Notes under the pieces: model-generated | What the model was told of the DNA's origin: nothing | Databases searched by the model: none | Seen by the model: only the letters and a program-made list of their open reading frames with translations | NCBI GenBank assembly: GCA_002439085.1 | Contig: DJSW01000012.1 | Location: forward strand, 30,408-94,407 | Direction of reading: 5' to 3' | Source of the DNA: Alphaproteobacteria bacterium UBA6324 | GTDB lineage: Bacteria > Pseudomonadota > Alphaproteobacteria > CAAGCB01 > CAG-977 | DNA: 64,000 bases | Made by a program: the position numbers and the translations under genes | Shown: positions 1 to 7,133 of the stretch, one piece after another | How positions within the stretch are numbered: position 1 is the stretch's first letter | How the letters are laid out: every line of letters begins with the position of its first letter

Positions 1-1372
1 CCGCCAGCGGCATAAACGCGTCATAGGTGATGCTGCGGATGATGTCGCCGCCGCGCGTCAGGTCGGTCAGCCCGATATAGCCGCAAATCGACGTTTCCTT
101 GATCAAAACGATGAATTCGTTGGCCAAGGCCGGCAAAACGTTTTTAAACGCCTGCGGCAGGATGATGAAACACATCGTCTGGGAAAAGCTCAGCCCCAGC
201 GAACGGCCGGCCTCGTTTTGCCCGTTATCGACGGACAGGATGCCCGATCGCACGATTTCCGCCACATAGGCGGCCGAATTCAATCCGAACGCGACGGTGG
301 CGACCAGCAATTTATGCACGTCCAGCGCGGCGAACACGACATAGTACATGATCAACAGCTGGATGACGGCGGGCGTGCCGCGCACGACGGTCAGATAGAC
401 GCGGCACAGGAAATTCAAAACGGGAAACGATCCGTTTTTGTCGTGCGCCACGCGGACGACGCCGATGATCCCGCCGAAAACCACGCCGATCAGCGCGGCG
501 AACAGGCTGATGACCAGCGTGTTTTTCAATCCGGACAACAGGTATTTCCAGCGCGCGTCCGTCAGAAAATCGTTTTCAAATCGGGTGAACAGGCCGGATC
601 GCGCTTCGGCCTTTTTCGCCGCGGCGCGCACGATCAGCACCTGTTTCGATGTCGTGTACGAATCGGAAAAGTCGATGTTTTTCAACCGGTCGGGGATGAC
701 GGTCATGCCCGCGACGCCGATGTCGGCCTTGCCCGACTGCACCGCGCCGATGATCGCGTCGAATTCCATATCCTCGATGACGGGGCGCAATCCCAAACGG
801 TCGGCGACGGCTTTGGCCAAATCAATGTCGATGCCGCGGATCTCGCCCTTTTCATAAAATTCGTAGGGCGGGAAAGTCGCGTTGGTCGCGATTTTCAACA
901 CGCCGGCCGGCGGTTGCGCGTTTCGCGGGACAAACGGGTGCGCGCCCTTTTCATCCCCGATGTGGTTTTTGACGATCCGGCCGATCGTGCCGTCGTCGGT
1001 CAAGGATTGCAGCGCGACGTTGATCCGCCGTTTCAATTCCGGATTTTTTTTGGAAACGGCGATCGCGTAATGTTCCGTGTCGAAATCCATTTCCGGAACG
1101 GTCAGTCCGTCGTTCAACGCGACAAAGGCTTTTGCCGGCTGTTCGTCAATCATGACGGCGTCGATTTTGCCGCGTAGCAGGGACTGCACCGCGTCGCCGG
1201 CCTTGTTGTACCGTTCCACCCTGACGTTTTCCGCGTCGGTCAGCATCACGTCCGCCGTCGTTCCCAGCTGGACGCCGACGGTTTTTCCGCCCAGTTCCGC
1301 CGCCGCGTCGAACGCCGCCGCGCCCCGCGCCGCCAACAGGCAGAACACGAAAAGCCAAAAACCCTTTTTCAT
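1..1372 (-). CDS. Amino-acid ABC transporter: substrate-binding/permease fusion, 3' truncated
   Basis: Predicted inner-membrane permease of a polar amino-acid ABC importer with its binding protein fused in front. The start at 1372 has an AAGGGA ribosome site. A signal peptide (about 1-20) is followed by a segment like lobe 2 of a family-3 binding protein (about 25-145, motifs KTVGVQLGTT and DAVMIDEQPAK). Next comes a lobe-1 segment (about 157-250, NATFPPYEFYEKGEI and VIPDRLKNIDFSDSY), then a permease with several membrane spans and the EAGRSLGLSFSQT loop that contacts the ATPase. The two lobes are therefore in reverse order compared with ordinary binding proteins. I recall the same order in Firmicutes transporters, so transfer is possible. 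The gene continues beyond position 1, and no ATPase is visible in the window. Confidence 0.88.
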   Translation of the reverse strand, partial: MKKGFWLFVFCLLAARGAAAFDAAAELGGKTVGVQLGTTADVMLTDAENVRVERYNKAGDAVQSLLRGKIDAVMIDEQPAKAFVALNDGLTVPEMDFDTEHYAIAVSKKNPELKRRINVALQSLTDDGTIGRIVKNHIGDEKGAHPFVPRNAQPPAGVLKIATNATFPPYEFYEKGEIRGIDIDLAKAVADRLGLRPVIEDMEFDAIIGAVQSGKADIGVAGMTVIPDRLKNIDFSDSYTTSKQVLIVRAAAKKAEARSGLFTRFENDFLTDARWKYLLSGLKNTLVISLFAALIGVVFGGIIGVVRVAHDKNGSFPVLNFLCRVYLTVVRGTPAVIQLLIMYYVVFAALDVHKLLVATVAFGLNSAAYVAEIVRSGILSVDNGQNEAGRSLGLSFSQTMCFIILPQAFKNVLPALANEFIVLIKETSICGYIGLTDLTRGGDIIRSITYDAFMPLA

Positions 1373-1458
1373 CGTTCATCCCTTGATAAAAAACAAAACG
1401 GATTTCCTTTTAAAACAAAACGTCCGGCGGCGCAACCGCGCTTTGCTTCAAAAAACGC

Positions 1459-1487
1459 TTGACTTAAAGTCCGGTTTAACTTTTAGA
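1459..1487 (+). promoter_or_regulatory. Predicted sigma-70 type promoter
   Basis: TTGACT and TTTAGA are separated by 17 bases, about 35 bases before the small membrane-protein gene starting at 1521. The same TTGAC-type -35 recurs before other genes in the window. Confidence 0.45.
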
Positions 1488-1520
1488 CTGAAAAGAACAA
1501 TCGGGAAAGGAGTTAAAATC

Positions 1521-2036
1521 ATGAGTCAGGATTTGGTTTTCAATTACCGCAAAAGCTATGGTTTTCTGTGTTACGGCCTGCTGTGCGTTTTTGCGGCGCT
1601 GTTTTTGGCCGTTCCGATGCTGACGTGTCCGTGCGCGTGGAATTTGCGTTGGGTGTTGCATTGGTGGTACTGGTATCTGATTCCGATGGGATCGGCGGCG
1701 GCGTTTTTGGCGTTCGGCGTTTCCAGCCTGCTGTTCTGGTTCAACCACATTCGCAAAAAGCCCTATCTGGTCATCACGGACGATATGATTCACATCGACG
1801 CCGAAACGGACATCAAAACCGCCGATGTCGCGAGCTTTTCGATCAAGCGGTTTCTGGGATGCGAAATGCTGTGTCTTGAGATTAAAAATCCGCAGGATTA
1901 CAAATTTTCGTGGCGGTTTAAGGCCGACCGCCTGTTCCACAAAAAACACCACGCTTTCATTTGTCCGGAGCTGGCCGATAAAAAACAAGAGGTTGAAGAC
2001 TGGTTCGCCGCCCGCTATCCGCGCAACGACGGGTGA
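1521..2036 (+). CDS. Small membrane protein with a C-terminal PH-like region
   Basis: A 171-residue protein. The start at 1521 is chosen because GGAAAGGAG lies just upstream, while the open frame extends further back without support. Two hydrophobic segments are visible (about 17-36 and 49-73), with Cys and Trp residues between them. The C-terminal half is soluble and has a pattern (YLVITDDMIHID, then W/F-rich strands) like the small PH-type domains found after two membrane spans in other bacterial proteins; that likeness is inference. It is transcribed away from the amino-acid transporter and not obviously in an operon with ftsB. Function is unknown. Confidence 0.75.
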   Translation: MSQDLVFNYRKSYGFLCYGLLCVFAALFLAVPMLTCPCAWNLRWVLHWWYWYLIPMGSAAAFLAFGVSSLLFWFNHIRKKPYLVITDDMIHIDAETDIKTADVASFSIKRFLGCEMLCLEIKNPQDYKFSWRFKADRLFHKKHHAFICPELADKKQEVEDWFAARYPRNDG

Positions 2037-2069
2037 GGGGGCTTTTTTTCTTCATATTTTGAAAAATGT

Positions 2070-2103
2070 TGCTAGTATGGGGGCGAAAGGATTCCGCCCC
2101 CAT
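2070..2103 (+). promoter_or_regulatory. Extended -10 and start-site hairpin before ftsB
   Basis: TGcTAGTAT at 2070-2078 looks like an extended -10 box. It overlaps the 5' arm of a perfect 9-bp inverted repeat (ATGGGGGCG at 2077-2085, CGCCCCCAT at 2095-2103). The AAAGGA ribosome site is in the 9-base loop and the start codon sits at the end of the stem. Confidence 0.4.
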
Positions 2104-2419
2104 GCTGTTGTTTCAAGAGATTCGCCGCCGTTTGCGCCATTTGCTGGCGCCGCTGTTCTGGTTGGTGTTGACCGTGTATTTCGGCTATCACGCCGTGAAC
2201 GGGGAACGCGGGTTGCGGCGGCTGTACGAATTGCGGCAGGAAATCCAGATCGCGACGCAGGTCGCCGACGAAATCGCCTTGCGCCGCGCCGAAATGGAAC
2301 AAAAGGTGCGTCAGCTGTCCCCGCAAAGCATCGACCCCGATATGCTGGAGGAATCCGCACGCACATTGTTGAATATGGGACAGGACGGCGATTACGTCAT
2401 CCTTGACACGTCGGAATGA
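2102..2419 (+). CDS. ftsB: Septum formation initiator, FtsB/DivIC-like
   Basis: A 105-residue protein with a short cytoplasmic N-terminus, one membrane span (about 14-32, LAPLFWLVLTVYFGYHAV), then a coiled coil and a small C-terminal domain. This is the FtsB/DivIC layout: bitopic divisome proteins that bridge FtsL and FtsQ in the periplasm. The start at 2102 gives a normal N-terminus and follows AAAGGA at ten bases; an ATG at 2066 is possible but has no ribosome site. Alphaproteobacterial ftsB usually lies between eno and the pyruvate dehydrogenase genes, and neither is here, so the location is atypical. It ends one base before the convergent pgpA. Confidence 0.75.
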   Translation: MLLFQEIRRRLRHLLAPLFWLVLTVYFGYHAVNGERGLRRLYELRQEIQIATQVADEIALRRAEMEQKVRQLSPQSIDPDMLEESARTLLNMGQDGDYVILDTSE

Positions 2420-2420
2420 T

Positions 2421-2915
2421 TTATCCGGCAATGGTCGCCCAGAACGCCTGCGAATCAAAGAAACGGCCGATCGCAAGCGTGCAAATCAGGGCGTAAAGGC
2501 CGGCGAAAACGTCGTCCAGCATGACGCCCGTCGCGCTGTGCAACTTTGAATCCGCCCAACAGGCCGGCCACGGTTTCAAAATGTCGAAAAAGCGGAACAG
2601 GGCGAAAGCGATCGCGTATCCGACCGGATTTTGCGGCGTGACCAGCAACGCCAGCCATTGGCCGACGACTTCGTCGATGACGATCATGCCGGGGTCTTCG
2701 GTGTTCGTTTCGCGCATGACGATGTCCGCGCTCCACACGCCGATGAAATAGACGACGACCGACGCCGCCAGCAAAACCGCCCAGTTCCCGTAGTGCATCA
2801 ACGCGAATCCGAACGGCAAAGCCGCCAGCGATCCGAACGTTCCCGACGCAGCGGGCGCTTTGCCCGACCCGAACCAAGTGCCTAAAACAAAAGCCGTTTT
2901 GGTTTTGACCGACAT
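2421..2915 (-). CDS. pgpA: Phosphatidylglycerophosphatase A
   Basis: A 164-residue inner-membrane enzyme that dephosphorylates phosphatidylglycerol phosphate to phosphatidylglycerol. Family motifs are present in order: GTWFGSGKAPAASGTFG (12-28), DEVVGQW (81-87), DILKPWP (111-117) and GVMLDD (130-135), with four hydrophobic segments. Length matches the family. It is convergent with ftsB with no space between, and divergent from the M23 peptidase gene, leaving about 100 bases with AT-rich sequence for two promoters. Confidence 0.95.
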   Translation of the reverse strand: MSVKTKTAFVLGTWFGSGKAPAASGTFGSLAALPFGFALMHYGNWAVLLAASVVVYFIGVWSADIVMRETNTEDPGMIVIDEVVGQWLALLVTPQNPVGYAIAFALFRFFDILKPWPACWADSKLHSATGVMLDDVFAGLYALICTLAIGRFFDSQAFWATIAG

Positions 2916-3016
2916 GATTTATTTTCCCTGTTGTTAAAAAAAATGTTTCAGAATGGACGTATCATATAGTATGTTATGAAAAATGCCATAGATATTTCGG
3001 AAAGTCGCTTTATCAA

Positions 3017-4258
3017 ATGACAAACGGACATCGCAAAGACAGCTTTTTAAAACGTATGTTTCAGCCGCGCGACCTGATGATCCGTCAGCGCGACGAAATC
3101 GCTTTCCGTTCGCTGTCCCCGAAACGTCAGGCTGCGCTTTTTACGATTTTGTGCGCCGTTGTCGGGTGGAGCGCGTTCACCTCCTATCATTACCTGCGGT
3201 TTAATCCCGATTACGCCGCGAAACAGGCGGAGCTGAGCCGTCTGCGGGGCGAATACGCCGATTTGCAAGGCGAGGTTTCGGCTTTGTCCGACCGGTTGAA
3301 CCTGTTTGTCGCGGAAATGGACGAAGTTGGCGCGAAACGGCGGGAAAAGGCCGCGGCGCAACCGGCTGACGACGATGCCGTCCGTTTGCGCGAAGAGGCC
3401 GGCGTGTTGCGCGAACGGCTGGCGGGGTTGGCGGAAAACGGAGCGGCGGAAAACGGCCGTCCGTCCTATCATCAGGCGTTGCTGCAGCGCGACATCGCAA
3501 CGGCGGAGGCGCGCGCTTTGCAGGAAAAGGTTGGAAATCTGGAAAAACAGATCGCCGGCATGCAGGACACGCAACTGCTGGTTTTCCGTAAAATGGCGTC
3601 GCTGGCCGGCGGCAACATCGACGCGATCGAAAACGATTTGTCCGGCATACGGCAGGCTTTGGCGGCGACGGGGCTGGGGATGGACACGCTGGTGAACCGC
3701 ATCCGTCGGGACAAGGAAAACGTCGGCATCGGCGGGCCGTTCATTCCCGCGCCGATGTCGAAACCGCAGCATCACTTGAATATCTCTTTGGTCAGCTTGA
3801 ACCAGCGGCTGGATCGCTGGTACGATTTGACGACGTTGCAAAACGCTTTGCCGATCGGAAAGCCGGTCGAACGAATCCGCGTGACATCCCCGTTCGGATC
3901 GCGCGGCGACCCGTTTCAGGGCGCGCCCGCCTATCACGAGGCGGTCGATCTGGGCGGTATGATGGGCGAACCGGTGCGGGCGACCGCCCCCGGAAAGGTG
4001 GTGCGCGCCGGACGTTGGGGATGGTATGGCAATATGGTTGAAATAGACCACGGTTTGGGGTTCAGAACGCGCTACGCCCATATGGACAAAGTGTTTGTCA
4101 CAAACGGCGACACGGTGCGTTCCGGCGACAAAATCGGAACGGTCGGCAATTCGGGACGCAGTACGGGTCCGCATCTGCATTACGAAATCCGCGTCCGCGG
4201 ACAGGCCGTCGATCCGATGAAATTCATCAAGGCGAAAAGAAATGTTTTCAAAAGTTAA
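3017..4258 (+). CDS. M23 (LytM-type) peptidoglycan endopeptidase, membrane anchored
   Basis: A 413-residue protein with one N-terminal membrane span (about 38-58), a long coiled coil (about 68-125 and 150-190) and a C-terminal M23 domain from about 290. Zinc ligands are visible as HEAVD (His306, Asp310) and HLH (385-387) in a GPHLHYEIR motif, so the domain should be active. Such proteins cleave peptide cross-links in the periplasm. The gene overlaps the bactofilin gene by 17 bases. This pairing is widespread and bactofilins are known to position M23 enzymes in other bacteria, so a joint role in cell shape is likely. Confidence 0.92.
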   Translation: MTNGHRKDSFLKRMFQPRDLMIRQRDEIAFRSLSPKRQAALFTILCAVVGWSAFTSYHYLRFNPDYAAKQAELSRLRGEYADLQGEVSALSDRLNLFVAEMDEVGAKRREKAAAQPADDDAVRLREEAGVLRERLAGLAENGAAENGRPSYHQALLQRDIATAEARALQEKVGNLEKQIAGMQDTQLLVFRKMASLAGGNIDAIENDLSGIRQALAATGLGMDTLVNRIRRDKENVGIGGPFIPAPMSKPQHHLNISLVSLNQRLDRWYDLTTLQNALPIGKPVERIRVTSPFGSRGDPFQGAPAYHEAVDLGGMMGEPVRATAPGKVVRAGRWGWYGNMVEIDHGLGFRTRYAHMDKVFVTNGDTVRSGDKIGTVGNSGRSTGPHLHYEIRVRGQAVDPMKFIKAKRNVFKS

Positions 4259-4676
4259 AAGCAATATCGAAACCAAAGCGTTTGCAAACGACAGGCGGCC
4301 TTCGTCCCCGTCGATCGTCAGTTCCGACCTGTCCATCACGGGCGATCTGGCCAGCGAAGGCGAATTGCACATTGACGGCCGGATTGAAGGCGACATCCGG
4401 TGCCGCGTTTTGATCGTCGGCGTCAACGCGCAGATCAACGGTTCCATTCAGGCCGACGTTGCCAAAGTGCACGGGTGCATCAACGGGCATTTGTGCGCGC
4501 GTTCTGTTCTGTTGGCCTCTTCCGCCAAAGTGACGGGCGACATCACGCACGAACGGCTGGAAATCGAACCCGGCGCGTTTTTGGAAGGCCATTGCCGCCA
4601 TATGAACGACCCGATTCCCGCCGAACAGGCGCCGGCCGATTTGATGCTGACCGATGCCAGAAAAGCCGACAAGTGA
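4242..4676 (+). CDS. Bactofilin
   Basis: A 144-residue cytoskeletal protein. The central part (about 24-115) is a run of short beta-helix repeats with the bactofilin signature GELHIDGRIEGDI, flanked by short disordered ends. Bactofilins polymerise without nucleotide and act as scaffolds at the membrane. There is no membrane span. The start overlaps the end of the M23 peptidase gene, and its own end overlaps the next unknown gene by 23 bases, which indicates translational coupling of all three. Confidence 0.93.
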   Translation: MFSKVKSNIETKAFANDRRPSSPSIVSSDLSITGDLASEGELHIDGRIEGDIRCRVLIVGVNAQINGSIQADVAKVHGCINGHLCARSVLLASSAKVTGDITHERLEIEPGAFLEGHCRHMNDPIPAEQAPADLMLTDARKADK

Positions 4677-5034
4677 GGTCGAGGCCGCTTTTCATTCCCG
4701 CCGCAAGGCTTTCGTCATTTTCGACGCGGGGATATTGACGGCCGCCGACGGATTCGCCGGATCGCATTTCGATTTGCTGGTGCAAACGGGAATGGACGGG
4801 GAGCAGGCGCGGCGCGCGATCGAAACATGGCCGCGCGGATATGCTTTGAACGGCGACGTTTTTCTGTATCAGGGGGCGGATTTTTCCGCGCTGTCGGAAC
4901 GGGGGCGGCGGCTGGCCGAACGGTTCATTCCTTTTTTCAAAACGAACGGGTGGTTGGTTCCGGCGGGAAAGGTTTACGACGGGATGCGCCGGGGCGCGGC
5001 CGGATCGGTTTGGACGCCGTTGAAAGAATTTTAA
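4654..5034 (+). CDS. Conserved-looking small protein of unknown function
   Basis: A 126-residue soluble protein that I do not recognise. It starts inside the bactofilin gene and has codon use like its neighbours. Visible features are a hydrophobic beta-like stretch (KAFVIFDAGILTAADG) and a C-terminal region rich in aromatic residues; no metal-binding or catalytic motif is obvious. There is no signal peptide. The 23-base overlap suggests it works with the bactofilin and the M23 peptidase. A promoter for trcR follows immediately, so this gene ends the operon. Confidence 0.65.
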   Translation: MPEKPTSEVEAAFHSRRKAFVIFDAGILTAADGFAGSHFDLLVQTGMDGEQARRAIETWPRGYALNGDVFLYQGADFSALSERGRRLAERFIPFFKTNGWLVPAGKVYDGMRRGAAGSVWTPLKEF

Positions 5035-5042
5035 ATATCACT

Positions 5043-5072
5043 TTGACCTGACGGGGTGTTTTAAGGTATCCT
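5043..5072 (+). promoter_or_regulatory. Predicted promoter of trcR-gapR
   Basis: TTGACC (5043-5048) and TATCCT (5067-5072) are separated by 18 bases, 40 bases before the trcR start. The same hexamers with a 17-base spacer precede msbA, supporting this as the main promoter type of the genome. Confidence 0.6.
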
Positions 5073-5112
5073 GCCACTCAAAAGTGATTCATTCATATTA
5101 CAGGGGAACACA

Positions 5113-5682
5113 ATGTCTTTACCACTTATGCCCAAAGCAACCGCCGTTTGGCTGGTTGAAAACACAGCTTTGACCTTTGAACAGATCGCGCAGTTCTGCG
5201 GAATGCATTCGCTGGAAGTTCAGGCGATCGCGGACGGCGACGTCGGCGTTGGCATGATGGGGTTGAACCCGATCGCCAACGGGCAGTTGACGCAAGAGGA
5301 AATCGCCCGTTGCGAAGCCGACGAAAACGCCGAATTGCGCCGCAACGTCACCGATTTGCCGGCTTTGATGCCGCGTTCCAAAGGCGCGCGCTATACGCCG
5401 ATGGCCAAACGTCAGGAAAAACCCGACGCGATCGCGTGGTTGTTGAAACATCAGCCGGATCTGACCGACGCGCAGATTCGCAAGCTGATCGGAACAACCA
5501 AAAATTCGATCGACGCGATTCGCAACCGGACGCATTGGAACATGGCGAACATCAAGGCGCGCAACCCCGTTTTGCTGGGGCTTTGCACCGAAGCCGATCT
5601 GGACAAAGCCATTGCCGAAGCGCCGAAATCGTTGAAACACGCGGATGTCGTTTTTGATGTCGAAGACGCCGACGAAGAATAA
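5113..5682 (+). CDS. trcR: Cell cycle transcriptional regulator TrcR (DUF1013)
   Basis: A 189-residue cytoplasmic protein, highly conserved in Alphaproteobacteria. The N-terminus MPKATAVWLVENTALTFEQI and the central QIRKLIGTTKNSIDAIRNRT helix-turn-helix-like segment, followed by HWNMANIKARNPVLLGLC, are characteristic of DUF1013. The family is annotated as a cell-cycle transcription regulator. The ribosome site AGGGGAA precedes the start. The next gene, gapR, starts 12 bases downstream, so the two are co-transcribed and share the terminator near 5999. The acidic C-terminal tail (DVEDADEE) is unremarkable. Confidence 0.93.
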   Translation: MSLPLMPKATAVWLVENTALTFEQIAQFCGMHSLEVQAIADGDVGVGMMGLNPIANGQLTQEEIARCEADENAELRRNVTDLPALMPRSKGARYTPMAKRQEKPDAIAWLLKHQPDLTDAQIRKLIGTTKNSIDAIRNRTHWNMANIKARNPVLLGLCTEADLDKAIAEAPKSLKHADVVFDVEDADEE

Positions 5683-5694
5683 GGGGGAAACATC

Positions 5695-5952
5695 ATGGCT
5701 GATGAAATTCAAGATGTGAACGGTGTCGATGCGGGGCGGCTGCTGTCCTATATCGAACGGATCGAACATATCGAAGAGGAAAAAAAAGCGCTGCAAAACG
5801 ACATCAAGGAAATTTTTGAAGAGGCCAAGTCCGCGAACTTTGATGTCAAGGCGATCAAACAGCTGCTGAAGATCCGCAAAATGGACGATCAGGAACGTCA
5901 GGAAGAGGAATTCGTTCTGGACGTTTATAAAAAAGCGTTGGGATTGGATTGA
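5695..5952 (+). CDS. gapR: Nucleoid-associated protein GapR (DUF2312)
   Basis: An 85-residue all-helical protein matching DUF2312. Key segments are GRLLSYIERIEHIEEEKK, the IKEIFEEAKSANFDVKAIK core and the RKMDDQERQEEE turn. In Caulobacter GapR clamps overtwisted DNA ahead of replication and transcription and is essential. Here it is the second gene of the trcR operon, with a GGGGGAAA ribosome site. Length is normal for the family. A strong intrinsic terminator follows within 15 bases of the stop codon. Confidence 0.95.
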   Translation: MADEIQDVNGVDAGRLLSYIERIEHIEEEKKALQNDIKEIFEEAKSANFDVKAIKQLLKIRKMDDQERQEEEFVLDVYKKALGLD

Positions 5953-5966
5953 TTTTCAGAAAATTC

Positions 5967-5999
5967 AAAGGGCGTCCGGTGTGAAGCGGACGCCCTTTT
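5967..5999 (+). terminator. Intrinsic terminator after gapR
   Basis: A perfect stem AAAGGGCGTCCG / CGGACGCCCTTT with an 8-base loop, followed by T residues. The A run on the other side lets it also work for the convergent gene ending at 6045. Confidence 0.93.
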
Positions 6000-6044
6000 C
6001 GTATTTATTATAACGTTCTGAAAACTGTTTCCTTTTACGGTTGT

Positions 6045-6608
6045 TTATCGTCCGCCCGTCCGGTCTTTGCAAGCCATGGCCATGGCGTATTCTTTGTCCA
6101 TCTGCTTTTGGACTTTGGCGACATCGTCGCGCAAATCGTCGCGGAAATCCTTGTTAATCCGGTTCATTTTAATGGAACCGATTTCGATGCCGCGGGGCAG
6201 GGCTTCGTTCCGGCGCATTTGCGCGTGGTCGGACAGGACGTAATCCTGCGGCGTCCATTGCGCCGTGTCGGCGGGCAGGTTCGTTTTCATTTCGCGCACG
6301 CCCGCGGAAATCGCCGATGTCATGTCCATGCCGACATCCCAATGCAGGGAATCGATTTTGCTCAGCAAAGCCTCGTCATACGATTGTTTGATGTCGCGCT
6401 GTTCCGTTTGGGGGACTTTGTCCTTGATCGCGTCGATTTCCGAATACGATTTCCCGCCGCAGGACGCCATTAAAACCATGGCGGCGGCGGCCGTCGTCAC
6501 CGCGGCTAGCTGCTTGCCGTATTTGGACACCTTCACGCCGTGTTCGTGCGGCGTTTTACCCGACGGGCAGACTTTGAAACTCTTTTTAAAAAACGATTCA
6601 ACGGACAT
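6045..6608 (-). CDS. Putative lipoprotein of unknown function
   Basis: A 187-residue protein. The start at 6608 is set by AGGAGGGG six to eight bases upstream and a consensus promoter further up. About 35 polar, basic residues precede a hydrophobic segment ending in LMASCGG, a good lipobox, so the mature protein would be a periplasmic lipoprotein of about 130 residues. The n-region is much longer than usual, so either an internal GTG start is used or this is a membrane-anchored protein instead. The remainder is charged and helical with no recognisable domain. It is convergent with gapR. Confidence 0.7.
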   Translation of the reverse strand: MSVESFFKKSFKVCPSGKTPHEHGVKVSKYGKQLAAVTTAAAAMVLMASCGGKSYSEIDAIKDKVPQTEQRDIKQSYDEALLSKIDSLHWDVGMDMTSAISAGVREMKTNLPADTAQWTPQDYVLSDHAQMRRNEALPRGIEIGSIKMNRINKDFRDDLRDDVAKVQKQMDKEYAMAMACKDRTGGR

Positions 6609-6641
6609 GGTACCCCTCCTTAATCCTGAATTTTTATAGGA

Positions 6642-6670
6642 ATTATTGGACAAAAACGCTAAAATGTCAA
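6642..6670 (-). promoter_or_regulatory. Strong promoter of the 6045-6608 gene
   Basis: On the minus strand TTGACA (6670-6665) and AATAAT (6647-6642) are separated by 17 bases. This is the closest match to the sigma-70 consensus in the window. Confidence 0.7.
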
Positions 6671-6775
6671 GTTTTTTTTATCGCGTCGGCGATTGCCGCA
6701 ATCAAAAATTTTATCAGGAACAGGGACAAATGGCCATATAGACAAAGGTTTAAATCCGGAATAAGATAATAAATA

Positions 6776-6796
6776 GATTGATCGGGTTAATCAATC
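6776..6796. repeat. Inverted repeat before the LuxR-type gene, possible operator
   Basis: A perfect 7-bp inverted repeat GATTGAT / ATCAATC with a 7-base spacer, just downstream of AT-rich promoter-like sequence (TAAGATAAT) and 23 bases before the start codon. Its position suits autoregulation. Confidence 0.4.
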
Positions 6797-6819
6797 ATAG
6801 GTTGCGACAGGAGAGGCGA

Positions 6820-7059
6820 ATGACAGCAGGCGAAGCGCCGCAGGACGAACCGCACGGGCGGGATGATTTGCGTTTGACACCCAGACAGGCGGAGGTGTTG
6901 AAATATTTGGCGCAGGGATGCCGGAACAAGGAAATCGCCGAACGGATGAATTTGTCGCCGTCCACGGTGAAAATGCATTTGTCCGGATTGATGACGCGTT
7001 TGAACGTTAAAACGCGGACGGCCGCCGTTGTCGAAGCGCACCGCCGCCATTTGATTTGA
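6820..7059 (+). CDS. Stand-alone LuxR-type helix-turn-helix regulator
   Basis: A 79-residue protein consisting almost only of a LuxR/GerE C-terminal DNA-binding domain (about 20-75): LTPRQAEVLKYLAQGCRNKE, then MNLSPSTVKMHLSGLMTRLN. No receiver or ligand domain is present, as in GerE-like solo regulators. The start at 6820 follows CAGGAGAGG; an upstream ATG at 6778 lies inside the inverted repeat and lacks a ribosome site. The gene stands alone between the lipoprotein gene and the convergent tsaC, and its target is not evident. Confidence 0.88.
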   Translation: MTAGEAPQDEPHGRDDLRLTPRQAEVLKYLAQGCRNKEIAERMNLSPSTVKMHLSGLMTRLNVKTRTAAVVEAHRRHLI

Positions 7060-7133
7060 TCCGGACGCCGCTCCGACTCCGCCGCGTTTCCGGACGGACG
7101 GGGCGGATTTCGTTATGAATGTGCGGTGTGTCT

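Noticed and set aside
218..1177. 319-codon plus-strand frame over the transporter gene
   Set aside because: The minus strand encodes a clear binding-protein/permease fusion through the whole region.
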